8,969 nt of DNA from Lachnoclostridium sp. UBA6558 (GCA_002434335.1 DJJW01000093.1:27030-35998); one strand, 5' to 3'; shown: positions 1 to 7,055, numbered from the stretch's first letter. Notes: generated by a model from the letters alone, not told the origin. A program made the numbers and translations.

Positions 1-1
1 A

Positions 2-1960
2 AAAGAAGAATTTACTGACTATATTGAAAAAACCAGAATTTACGAAACAAAAGAAGAGCTTAAAAAAAGACTTTCGGGATATCGAATCTCCGAAATGGCT
101 GATAGAATCAGACAATTTATGGACGAGAACAAGGAAAAGCTTTTGGAGAGAAATCATTATCTGGAAGACTTTGATTTTAAATCTCTTAGACAAGATATTG
201 AAGTTCAGGCGAAAGATTATTTCTCAAGAATTCAGTCTATGGTCGGATCAGGAAATCCGATACAAAGGCGACTTTTACGTGCCTTCCCCGATATAAAGGT
301 TATTACCCGTTTTAGAAAAGGAGAACAACTTGATACAGACACAAGAGAAGTTGCAGCAGCAGAAACTGCTGGAAGTCTGGAAGGAGTTAACAACAGGTGG
401 AAAGACATGAGTGCAAATGACAACATTATAGGAACAACAAAGAGCTATTTAAGCGGAATCCTAAGAGTTTCCCTGGTGGGAATTTTGGTCCTGATCCAGA
501 TGGTATTGATAGTAATGCTGGGTTATTGGGTAAGCGGCTCTGTTTACATTTATATTTTTATCGAAGTAGCCAGTATCTTTATCATAGTGGGTTTGGTGAA
601 TGACAACCGTAACTCTTCCTATAAGATATCCTGGATATGTATTATTTTGCTGCTTCCCGTTACAGGGCATATAATGTATGCTTTATGGGGGAAGTCAGGC
701 TCAACTCAGAAAATTGAAAAGAAAATCATGGCATGCATCCAACACGGTAATACCTTCCTGCATTATAATGAGAAAAATGCAAAAAGTTATGCCTTGAAAT
801 ATCCTACTAAAAGCAGAATGTCAAAATATATGGAATCCCAGAATTTCCCGCTGTTTAAGAATAACAGTATTTCGTATTATCCGATGGGAGAGGATACCTT
901 TGAGGCAATTTTTAAGGATATCGAAGAAGCCAGCCAGTTCATCTTTATTAATTTCTTTATAGTAGGGGAAGGTGTACTTTGGGAAAGAATGCATACTCTG
1001 CTGCTTAAGAAAAGGAGTCAGGGTGTTGAGATAAAATTCATGTATGATGACTTTGGAGCAACCCTTCGTACTTCCCCGAATTTTCGTAGAAATCTGGAAA
1101 CGGAAGGAATTGAAACTGCAGTATTTAATCCTATTCATAAATATACCGATAAGCTGTATATGAACTACAGAAGCCATCAAAAGATTATAGTAATTGATGG
1201 AAATATCGGGTATACAGGCGGTATGAATCTGGCAGATGAGTATGTTAATCTGATAGAACGTTTCGGCAAATGGAAAGATAATGCTGTCAGAGTGGAGGGG
1301 GAGGCCGTTTGGGGCCTTACTGTCACCTTTCTGCAGATGTGGGAAATCTCAAAAAGCGGTGAGTGGATGGATTATAATCCTTATCGCCCTACAAAGGTGT
1401 TTCCCGAGAATGATGTTTATTGTCATGTTATATCTGACGGACCTGCCAACCGACCCAACAATCCTATCGAAAGTATCTATAAACAGATTATTCACTATGC
1501 AAAGAAGTATGTATATATAACCACTCCTTATCTGGTAATAGAGGATCACATGAAGCAGGCACTGATAGAAGCAGCAAAAAGCGGTGTGGATGTACGTATT
1601 ATTACACCGAATATACCGGACAAAAAGAATGTTAAGAAGCTAACAAATTATAACTATGGGCAGCTATTAGAGGGTGGAGTAAAAATTTATGAGTATACAC
1701 CTGGGTTCATACACGCCAAGACTATCATTAACGAAGACTGTGGTATTGTAGGTACCATAAATATGGATTACCGCAGCTTCTTCCTGCATTATGAATGTGG
1801 TTTGTGGATGTGTAACAGAGATATAATAGACGACATAAAGGAAGACTTGATTGCTACCATGGGTATCAGTCATGAATTTACCTATGAGGAATGGAAACAT
1901 CGTCCCTGGTTATTGAAACTTAATCAGAGATTCTTAAATTTATTCTCTACATTAATGTAA
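2..1960 (+). CDS. cls: Cardiolipin synthase (PLD superfamily) with N-terminal extension, 5' end outside window
   Basis: Membrane enzyme that joins two phosphatidylglycerol molecules into cardiolipin plus glycerol. Numbering from the Met at 407: hydrophobic segments lie at about 18-42, 46-64 and 74-94, followed by two phospholipase D domains. The first HKD motif is H257-x-K259-x4-D264; the second is H436-x-K438-x4-E443, with Glu where Asp is usual. It is followed by GTINMDYRSF and HYECG, typical of bacterial Cls. Start: the Met at 407 has AGGTGG six bases upstream and would give 517 residues, the usual Cls length. However, the frame is open without a stop from base 2, and the 135 codons before 407 look like real protein (charged, helical, ending ...RAFPDIKVITRFRKGEQLDTDTREV). 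ATG 95 has no visible ribosome binding site. I therefore annotate the whole open frame as partial. The extension could be a fused domain I do not recognise. Family assignment is firm; the start is not. Confidence 0.9.
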   Translation, partial: KEEFTDYIEKTRIYETKEELKKRLSGYRISEMADRIRQFMDENKEKLLERNHYLEDFDFKSLRQDIEVQAKDYFSRIQSMVGSGNPIQRRLLRAFPDIKVITRFRKGEQLDTDTREVAAAETAGSLEGVNNRWKDMSANDNIIGTTKSYLSGILRVSLVGILVLIQMVLIVMLGYWVSGSVYIYIFIEVASIFIIVGLVNDNRNSSYKISWICIILLLPVTGHIMYALWGKSGSTQKIEKKIMACIQHGNTFLHYNEKNAKSYALKYPTKSRMSKYMESQNFPLFKNNSISYYPMGEDTFEAIFKDIEEASQFIFINFFIVGEGVLWERMHTLLLKKRSQGVEIKFMYDDFGATLRTSPNFRRNLETEGIETAVFNPIHKYTDKLYMNYRSHQKIIVIDGNIGYTGGMNLADEYVNLIERFGKWKDNAVRVEGEAVWGLTVTFLQMWEISKSGEWMDYNPYRPTKVFPENDVYCHVISDGPANRPNNPIESIYKQIIHYAKKYVYITTPYLVIEDHMKQALIEAAKSGVDVRIITPNIPDKKNVKKLTNYNYGQLLEGGVKIYEYTPGFIHAKTIINEDCGIVGTINMDYRSFFLHYECGLWMCNRDIIDDIKEDLIATMGISHEFTYEEWKHRPWLLKLNQRFLNLFSTLM

Positions 1961-1963
1961 TTG

Positions 1964-1970
1964 CAGGAGG
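1964..1970 (+). promoter_or_regulatory. Ribosome binding site deciding the beta-mannosidase start
   Basis: CAGGAGG lies five bases before ATG 1976 and only three bases after the cardiolipin synthase stop codon. It favours ATG 1976 over the in-frame TTG at 1961, which lies ahead of this site and has no site of its own. Confidence 0.85.
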
Positions 1971-1975
1971 CACCA

Positions 1976-4429
1976 ATGAAGACAGTTAGTTTAAATGGAT
2001 CATGGAAGATGAAGATAAATGGAGAGAATATATATGGAATAGGCAGTGAGTATATGTCTGCTAAAGTTCCCGGTTCTGTTTATGAGACCCTTCTTTCCTT
2101 GGGTAAGATGCCGGATCCTTTTTATAGGGATAATGAGTTGGATGCCCTAAAACTTATGGAGAAGGATTTTACTTATGAGACTGAATTTAACCTGGAGAAA
2201 GAAATTCTTGAGAGTGATGGCCTGCTGCTTCACTTTGATGGAATAGACACGCTGGGTGAAATATATCTTAATGGAAGTTTTCTGGGAAAATGTTTTAATA
2301 TGCACCGTATCTGGGAATTTGATATAAAAGAACTGGCAAAAGAAGGGACGAATCAATTAAGGATAGAATTGTTCTCTCCTACCAAATATATCAAAGAGGA
2401 ACAGGAAAAGTGTTATACCGGCGGCAGCGGTGATTGTATGGAAGGTTTCCCGCATATTAGAAAAGCGCACTGTATGTTCGGCTGGGATTGGGGTCCAAGA
2501 CTTCCTGATGCAGGTATCTTCCGGGATGTGAAAATCCTCGCCGTTAAGGAATGTCGTTTTGATGAAGTTTATGTAAAACAGCAGCATACAAAGGATAAGG
2601 TAGTTCTTGATATAGACTGGAGTCTTGAACTGTTTGGCGATGAGCTGACCCAGAAGGTAACCTTTCAGGCAGTCAATATGGAGGGCGAAATCTATCCCCA
2701 GAAAGAAGACGGCACCATTGAGATCAATAATCCCAGCTTATGGTGGCCTAATGGTTACGGCAAGCAGCCTTTATATACGATAAAGGGTGAGATAAGCAAT
2801 GATAAAGGTGAAATACTTGATGTCTGGGAGAAAAGAATCGGTCTTCGCACCTTAACTGTTAAAAATGAAAAGGATCAATGGGGGGAGAGTTTCTGCCATG
2901 TGGTTAATGGTGTATCTGTATTTGCCATGGGTGCGGACTATATTCCCGAGGATAATATCCTTGGAAGGGTAACTCGGTCAAGAACCGAAAGGCTCTTAAA
3001 GGATTGCATCGAAGCTAATCACAATACCATTCGTATCTGGGGCGGCGGATACTACCCGGATGATTATTTCTTTGATCTCTGTGATGAGCTGGGATTAATG
3101 GTATGGGTCGATTTTATGTATGCCTGCGCCAGCTATGAGTTGAATGATGAATTCGAAGAGAACATAACACAAGAGACGATAGATAATGTTATCCGTATCA
3201 GACATCATGCAAGTCTTGCAATCTGGTGCGGAAATAATGAAATGGAGACCCAGGTGCAGGACAAGGTATGGAAACCTTCTCCCAAGCAGATACTGGATTA
3301 TATTAAGATTTTTGAGTATATCATACCAAAGATAGTAAAGGAATATGATCCGGTAACCTTTTACTGGCCCTCCTCGCCTTCCTCAGGCGGTAATTTCATA
3401 GACTCCTGGAATCCGGATAAAGGAGATACACATTACTGGGATGTATGGCATGGAAATAAACCCTTTTCAGAATATAGGAAATTTCATTTCCGTTATGCCT
3501 CAGAATTCGGTTTTCAGTCTTTTCCCTGTATACAGACCATAGAAAGTTTTACAGAGAAAAAGGACAGGAACATCTTTTCCAGGGTTATGGAGATGCATCA
3601 GAGAAATACGGCTGCAAACGGTAAGATATTAAATTATATCTCCGATAATTACCTTTATCCCAAGGATTTCGACCATTTAATATATACATCCCAGTTGCTG
3701 CAGGCGGATGCCATCCGTTATGGAGTAGAACATTGGAGAAGGCACAGGGGAAGATGTATGGGAGCTATCGTATGGCAGCTTAATGACATCTGGCCTGTAG
3801 CCTCCTGGTCAAGCATCGATTATTACGGCCGCTGGAAAGCACTGCATTATTACGAGAAACGGTTCTTTGCTCCCATAATGATATCCTGTGAAGAAGAAGG
3901 GGAGATGACCCAGAGGCCTCACTGTATCGAGGAGCCTCATGACATTGAAAAGTCAGCTAGATTAAATGTAGCCAACGAAACCATGTCAGACATTACCGGA
4001 ATGGTAAGCTGGGCGCTTAGAAATCCAAAAGCCGAAATCCTGGAAAAGGGAGAGGAAACAGTTACAGTACCTGCCCTTACCAGTATATGGCTTGACAAAC
4101 TTGATTTTAGTAAATATGATGAGCTGAGCAGTTATCTGACTTTTGAATTTGTAAGGGAGGAGAAGGTTATTTCCAGCGGCAGCTGTCTCTTTACAGCACC
4201 AAAGCACTTTGAATTCGAAAATCCCTGTCTTACAGTCCGGGTGCAGGGAAATAGTCTGATAGTAAATTCAAAAAATTATGCAAAAAGTGTTGAAATATCC
4301 AATGCAGAAGGTGACTTAAAACTCTCTGATAATTATTTTGATGTCAACGGAGAGGAAGTATGGGTTGAAGTACTTTCCGGAAGTACAAAAGACCTGAAGA
4401 TACGTTCTGTTTACGATATTGGACAATGA
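1976..4429 (+). CDS. Beta-mannosidase, glycoside hydrolase family 2
   Basis: Retaining exo-enzyme that removes terminal beta-D-mannose from the non-reducing end of manno-oligosaccharides or N-glycan cores. It is 817 residues with no signal peptide, so it acts in the cytoplasm on imported sugars. Domain order is that of GH2 mannosidases: an N-terminal jelly-roll domain starting SLNGSWKMK and containing FGWDWGPRLPDAG (W170-D171-W172), an Ig-like domain ending near WWPNGYGKQPLY, then the TIM barrel with TIRIWGGGYYPDD (W355). The acid/base is E422 in WCGNNEME and the nucleophile is E510 in YASEFGFQSFP. The motif IVWQLNDIWPVASWSS (W600) lines the substrate pocket, and a beta-rich C-terminal domain follows. 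All key residues are present, so the enzyme should be active. It begins 15 bases after the cardiolipin synthase stop and is probably cotranscribed with it, though the two share no obvious pathway. No sugar transporter or regulator lies beside it in the window. Beta-mannosidase fits better than beta-galactosidase or glucuronidase because of the WDWGPR and WGGG motifs. Confidence 0.93.
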   Translation: MKTVSLNGSWKMKINGENIYGIGSEYMSAKVPGSVYETLLSLGKMPDPFYRDNELDALKLMEKDFTYETEFNLEKEILESDGLLLHFDGIDTLGEIYLNGSFLGKCFNMHRIWEFDIKELAKEGTNQLRIELFSPTKYIKEEQEKCYTGGSGDCMEGFPHIRKAHCMFGWDWGPRLPDAGIFRDVKILAVKECRFDEVYVKQQHTKDKVVLDIDWSLELFGDELTQKVTFQAVNMEGEIYPQKEDGTIEINNPSLWWPNGYGKQPLYTIKGEISNDKGEILDVWEKRIGLRTLTVKNEKDQWGESFCHVVNGVSVFAMGADYIPEDNILGRVTRSRTERLLKDCIEANHNTIRIWGGGYYPDDYFFDLCDELGLMVWVDFMYACASYELNDEFEENITQETIDNVIRIRHHASLAIWCGNNEMETQVQDKVWKPSPKQILDYIKIFEYIIPKIVKEYDPVTFYWPSSPSSGGNFIDSWNPDKGDTHYWDVWHGNKPFSEYRKFHFRYASEFGFQSFPCIQTIESFTEKKDRNIFSRVMEMHQRNTAANGKILNYISDNYLYPKDFDHLIYTSQLLQADAIRYGVEHWRRHRGRCMGAIVWQLNDIWPVASWSSIDYYGRWKALHYYEKRFFAPIMISCEEEGEMTQRPHCIEEPHDIEKSARLNVANETMSDITGMVSWALRNPKAEILEKGEETVTVPALTSIWLDKLDFSKYDELSSYLTFEFVREEKVISSGSCLFTAPKHFEFENPCLTVRVQGNSLIVNSKNYAKSVEISNAEGDLKLSDNYFDVNGEEVWVEVLSGSTKDLKIRSVYDIGQ

Positions 4430-4488
4430 TATAAGATACTGTTTGAAGGAAACCAGGATATTATAAGGATAAAATATAGAAGATAAAA

Positions 4489-4520
4489 GGCTGAGACAGG
4501 ACAAGATGCCTGTTTCAGCC
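4489..4520. terminator. 12-bp hairpin in the spacer between the beta-mannosidase gene and ruvA
   Basis: Arms 4489-4500 (GGCTGAGACAGG) and 4509-4520 (CCTGTTTCAGCC) pair over 12 positions, with one G-U pair on the RNA, around an 8-base loop. It lies 60 bases after the mannosidase stop, where a terminator is expected. The + strand tail is AATCTGATAAATT, a poor U-tract. The minus-strand tail reads TTTTATCTTC, which is better, although no minus-strand gene is near. It may be a weak or bidirectional terminator. I see no convincing promoter between it and ruvA. Confidence 0.5.
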
Positions 4521-4614
4521 AATCTGATAAATTGAACCAGTAAGAACAAAAGGAATCAGGAACAATAGAATCAAAGAACTTAATTCAACTAAGATTAAGG
4601 CGGGAAGAACAGGT

Positions 4615-5241
4615 ATGATAGCATATATAAAAGGTGAGCTTGCATTGGTATCAGAGGAAGGGATTGTAGTGGAAGCCGGTGGAATGGGTTACGATGTTAA
4701 GATGCCCATATCCAGTTTGAGTAACCTGCCTCGCTTAGGCAGTATGGTTACTGTATATACATATTTGCACGTAAGGGAAGATTATGTGGGCTTATTCGGC
4801 TTCCTTACCCAGGAAGACCTAAAAATATTTAAATTATTGATAACGGTAAATGGAATAGGACCAAAAGGTGCACTTGGTATACTTTCCTCCATTACACCCG
4901 ATGACCTGAGATTTGCCGTACTTTCAGATGATGTCAAGACCATTGCCAAAGCTCCCGGAATCGGAACTAAAACAGCGGGAAAACTGATACTGGAGTTAAA
5001 AGATAAGCTGAAATTAAGCGATGCCTTTGAAGAAAGGCTGTTGAACAATCTGGGAGAAGGGAATTCACTTACCAATGATAAGAATAAACTTCACGAAGTA
5101 AGAAAAGAAGCAATAGAGGCACTGGTAGCACTTGGATATTCACCGGCAGAAGCGGCAAAAACGGTGGGAAGTGTAGAAATAACAGAGAACCTGACGGTGG
5201 AGGATGTGCTTAAGCTGTCCTTAAAGAATATAAGTTTTTAA
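4615..5241 (+). CDS. ruvA: Holliday junction branch migration protein RuvA
   Basis: Tetrameric DNA-binding subunit that holds the four-way junction flat while RuvB drives branch migration during recombination repair. Length is 208 residues, normal for the family. The OB-fold domain covers about 1-62 and opens MIAYIKGELA. The acidic pin residues E55 and D56 (in REDYVGLFG) are kept. Two helix-hairpin-helix motifs follow at VNGIGPKGA (78-86) and APGIGTKTA (113-121). After a flexible linker (about 135-160), the C-terminal three-helix domain that contacts RuvB contains EALVALGYSPAEAAK (about 168-182). The start has AAGGCGGG at 4597-4604, ten bases upstream, a slightly off-consensus ribosome binding site. 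The gene is followed after 12 bases by ruvB, so the two form an operon. No ruvC lies here; many Firmicutes resolve junctions with RecU instead. Confidence 0.97.
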   Translation: MIAYIKGELALVSEEGIVVEAGGMGYDVKMPISSLSNLPRLGSMVTVYTYLHVREDYVGLFGFLTQEDLKIFKLLITVNGIGPKGALGILSSITPDDLRFAVLSDDVKTIAKAPGIGTKTAGKLILELKDKLKLSDAFEERLLNNLGEGNSLTNDKNKLHEVRKEAIEALVALGYSPAEAAKTVGSVEITENLTVEDVLKLSLKNISF

Positions 5242-5247
5242 GGCGGG
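5240..5247 (+). promoter_or_regulatory. Ribosome binding site of ruvB overlapping the ruvA stop codon
   Basis: AAGGCGGG begins inside the TAA stop of ruvA (5239-5241) and ends six bases before ATG 5254. The same octamer precedes ruvA at 4597-4604. The overlap suggests translational coupling of the two subunits. Confidence 0.7.
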
Positions 5248-5253
5248 ATATCA

Positions 5254-6258
5254 ATGGAAAAACGTATTATTACAACTGATTTAACCGATGAAGATAAGAA
5301 AATAGAAAATTCCCTGAGACCTCAGATGCTCACAGATTATATCGGACAAGGCAAAGCCAAAGCAAACCTTAAGGTCTATATAGAAGCGGCCAGGCAAAGA
5401 GGCGAATCATTAGACCATGTACTATTCTATGGGCCTCCGGGACTCGGTAAGACAACCCTTGCGGGTATTATAGCCAATGAAATGTCAGTAGATATGAAGG
5501 TAACCTCAGGTCCGGCTATCGAAAAACCCGGTGAAATGGCTGCAATTTTAAGTAATCTAAAAGAAGGAGATGTCTTATTCGTTGACGAAATCCACCGGCT
5601 GAACCGCCAGGTAGAAGAGCTTATGTACCCGGCTATGGAGGATTATGCAATTGATATCGTAATAGGAAAAGGTGCAGCAGCCAAATCAATACGCCTTGAG
5701 CTGCCCAAATTTACCCTGGTAGGAGCCACCACCAGAGCCGGGATGCTGACACCTCCTTTAAGAGACCGTTTCGGAGTAGTAAGCCGTCTGGAATTCTATA
5801 CAAATGATGAATTAAAAGAAATCATCTGCCGCTCCGCAAAAGTCTTAAAAGTAGATATAGACGATGAAGGAGCCTACGAACTGGCCCGTCGTTCAAGAGG
5901 GACACCAAGACTGGCCAACAGACTCTTAAAGAGAGTGCGTGACTTCGCTCAGGTGAAATACGACGGACATATCACCAAAGAAGTGGCAGATTTTGCACTG
6001 GACTTACTGGAAGTAGACAAACTTGGTCTGGACAACATGGATAGAGCAATCATACTGTCAATGATCGAGAAATTCAATGGCGGTCCGGTAGGAATAGAAA
6101 CGGTTGCAGCAACGCTGGGAGAGGATCCGGGGACAATTGAAGAAGTCTATGAACCTTACCTTGTACAAAACGGGTTGATTCTTAGGACTCCCAGAGGCCG
6201 TATGGTGTCGGGGGAGGCTTATCGGCATTTTGGACTGCCTGAAAAGGGGCAGGAATAA
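5254..6258 (+). CDS. ruvB: Holliday junction branch migration ATPase RuvB
   Basis: Hexameric AAA+ motor that pumps DNA through the RuvA-bound Holliday junction. It is 334 residues, full length. Walker A is GPPGLGKTT at 60-68, Walker B is DEIH at 111-114, sensor 1 lies in GATTRAG (157-163), and the arginine finger is R170 in LRDRFG. Sensor 2 is in RGTPRLANRLLKRVRDFA. The C-terminal winged-helix DNA-binding domain contains ETVAATLGEDPGTIEEVYEPYL and RTPRGR. The protein starts MEKRIITTDLTDEDK, normal for clostridial RuvB. It sits 12 bases after ruvA and must work with it. Its TAA stop (6256-6258) lies inside the outermost 8-bp arm of the large inverted repeat that follows, so the transcript of ruvB runs directly into that structure. 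Confidence 0.98.
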   Translation: MEKRIITTDLTDEDKKIENSLRPQMLTDYIGQGKAKANLKVYIEAARQRGESLDHVLFYGPPGLGKTTLAGIIANEMSVDMKVTSGPAIEKPGEMAAILSNLKEGDVLFVDEIHRLNRQVEELMYPAMEDYAIDIVIGKGAAAKSIRLELPKFTLVGATTRAGMLTPPLRDRFGVVSRLEFYTNDELKEIICRSAKVLKVDIDDEGAYELARRSRGTPRLANRLLKRVRDFAQVKYDGHITKEVADFALDLLEVDKLGLDNMDRAIILSMIEKFNGGPVGIETVAATLGEDPGTIEEVYEPYLVQNGLILRTPRGRMVSGEAYRHFGLPEKGQE

Positions 6259-6526
6259 AAGGGGAGGGTTTCGCAAGGGGACGGCAAATTGCGCAAAGCA
6301 AAAAGAACTCATGCTTCGATTACAAGGCATAAGAAGTCCTAATTTATCTGGAGATTTTGTGCTTGACATAATATAAAGTAGATAACTCGCTTCGCTCAAA
6401 CAATCTACTTTATATTATAGCACAAAATCTCCAGATAAAAGGACTTCTAATGCCTTTCCATAGGCGCATTCGTTCTTTCTGCTTTGTGCAATTTGCCTGT
6501 GCTCGTATGAATGTAAGGCCTTTTAT
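6255..6526. repeat. Large imperfect inverted repeat 1 (long hairpin) abutting the ruvB stop
   Basis: The core arms are 6283-6383 and 6403-6497, with a 19-base loop at 6384-6402. From the inside out: 16 bp perfect (6368-6383 with 6403-6418); a 4-base bulge TGAC at 6364-6367; 21 bp perfect (6343-6363 with 6419-6439); a 2-base bulge at 6341-6342; 9 bp (6332-6340 with 6440-6448); 7 bp (6324-6330 with 6450-6456); a largely unpaired stretch; then 26 positions with one mismatch and one G-U (6283-6308 with 6472-6497). After an unpaired gap of about 20 bases per side, ATAAAAGG at 6255-6262 pairs with CCTTTTAT at 6519-6526. No protein is encoded within it, and I see no clear target-site duplication. 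It could be a MITE-like element, a terminator for ruvB (a U-rich tail follows CCTTTTATGTTTT), or a structured RNA. The palindrome itself is certain. Confidence 0.9.
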
Positions 6527-6765
6527 GTTTTAATCCTTAGTATAATTATAAATCATCAAAAATTTGATAAAGTATTTTAGTAGATGTATCATATCTAGAA
6601 AAATGTATCATATCTAGAAAAATATATCATATTTATAATATTTACATAAAAATATTATATGAATATTGGCTTAAACATCGATAAGTATATGATTAGGCAG
6701 ACTTAAAGCTATCAAGAATTAATGAATCAATATAAATCAATATGTATATATATTGCTAATAACCA
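6527..6765. other. AT-rich gene-free spacer between the two large inverted repeats
   Basis: I see no gene here on either strand. The stretch is visibly much richer in A and T than the flanking genes. It contains the 19-base tandem repeat at 6584-6632, a 10-bp AT-only hairpin (6634-6643 with 6650-6659) and a 10-base tandem duplication (AATCAATATA then AATCAATATG, 6725-6744). A TATAAT at 6541-6546 has no matching -35 box 17 bases upstream. Confidence 0.75.
6584..6632. repeat. 19-base tandem repeat, about 2.6 copies
   Basis: The unit ATGTATCATATCTAGAAAA occurs identically at 6584-6602 and 6603-6621. A third partial copy, ATATATCATAT, follows at 6622-6632 with one G-to-A change. Each full unit contains the palindrome TCTAGA. 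It may be a protein-binding array or a slippage product. Confidence 0.9.
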
Positions 6766-6995
6766 GATGAGTTTGGTTTACCTTTAGGCATTTTCTATTG
6801 AAGGGTTCCTAATGACACTTAAATGGCAGCAACTGTGACTAGGCATAATTATACCACTGTTTGAGCTCAAAACCTCACGCTGAGATAACGGTACAGCGAG
6901 TTTGGTATAATTCTGCCTGCCAGGAACAGTTGCTGCCATTTTAGTGGAATTTGGGACCCTGAACAAGAAATGCATAAAGGTAAGCCAAACTCATC
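6766..6995. repeat. Large imperfect inverted repeat 2 with branched tip
   Basis: The outer stem pairs 6766-6786 with 6975-6995 (21 positions, one G-U). The middle stem pairs 6821-6836 with 6926-6941 (16 bp perfect, core AAATGGCAGCAACTGT). The inner stem pairs 6847-6856 with 6903-6912 (10 bp). Shorter paired blocks and small internal loops lie between. The 46-base tip (6857-6902) is not a plain loop. It holds the 12-base perfect palindrome TTTGAGCTCAAA at 6860-6871 and a hairpin CGCTG/CAGCG (6878-6882 with 6894-6898), so the fold ends in a branched junction. It shares no obvious sequence with repeat 1. It carries no transposase, and I see no target-site duplication. It may be a MITE-like element or a structured RNA. 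Confidence 0.9.
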
Positions 6996-7055
6996 GTCCG
7001 CTGCCATAGACCACCACCCAGCCAATTCTTACCCCTGCATTCCCTCAAGAAGTAC

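Noticed and set aside
24..296. 90-residue + strand frame starting at 24
   Set aside because: It overlaps the frame leading into cardiolipin synthase, has a low-complexity Lys/Ile/Trp-rich composition and lacks a ribosome binding site.
4430..4614. A sigma-A promoter for ruvAB in the spacer
   Set aside because: TTGAAG (4443) and TTGAAC (4532) have no acceptable -10 box at 16-18 bases; I could not support a promoter.
6363..6391. TTGACA (6363-6368) inside inverted repeat 1 as a -35 promoter box
   Set aside because: The bases 17 downstream (6386-6391) are CTCGCT, which is no -10 box, and the TGAC part is simply the 4-base bulge of the hairpin.
6058..6399. 113-residue minus-strand open frame over the ruvB end and inverted repeat 1
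   Set aside because: Half of it is antisense to conserved ruvB codons and the rest lies in the palindrome; it is a shadow frame.
6784..6975. 63-residue minus-strand open frame within inverted repeat 2
   Set aside because: It spans almost the whole palindrome, has no visible ribosome binding site and shows no recognisable protein features; it is explained by the repeat.
6255..6995. CRISPR array or prophage attachment site in the ruvB-zapA gap
   Set aside because: The repeats are inverted palindromes and a short contiguous tandem array without spacers, and there are no cas, integrase or tRNA sequences nearby.
6255..6995. Target-site duplications flanking the two large palindromes
   Set aside because: The bases just outside each pair of ends (6249-6254 with 6527-6532, and 6758-6765 with 6996-7003) do not match, so insertion by a duplicating transposase cannot be shown.
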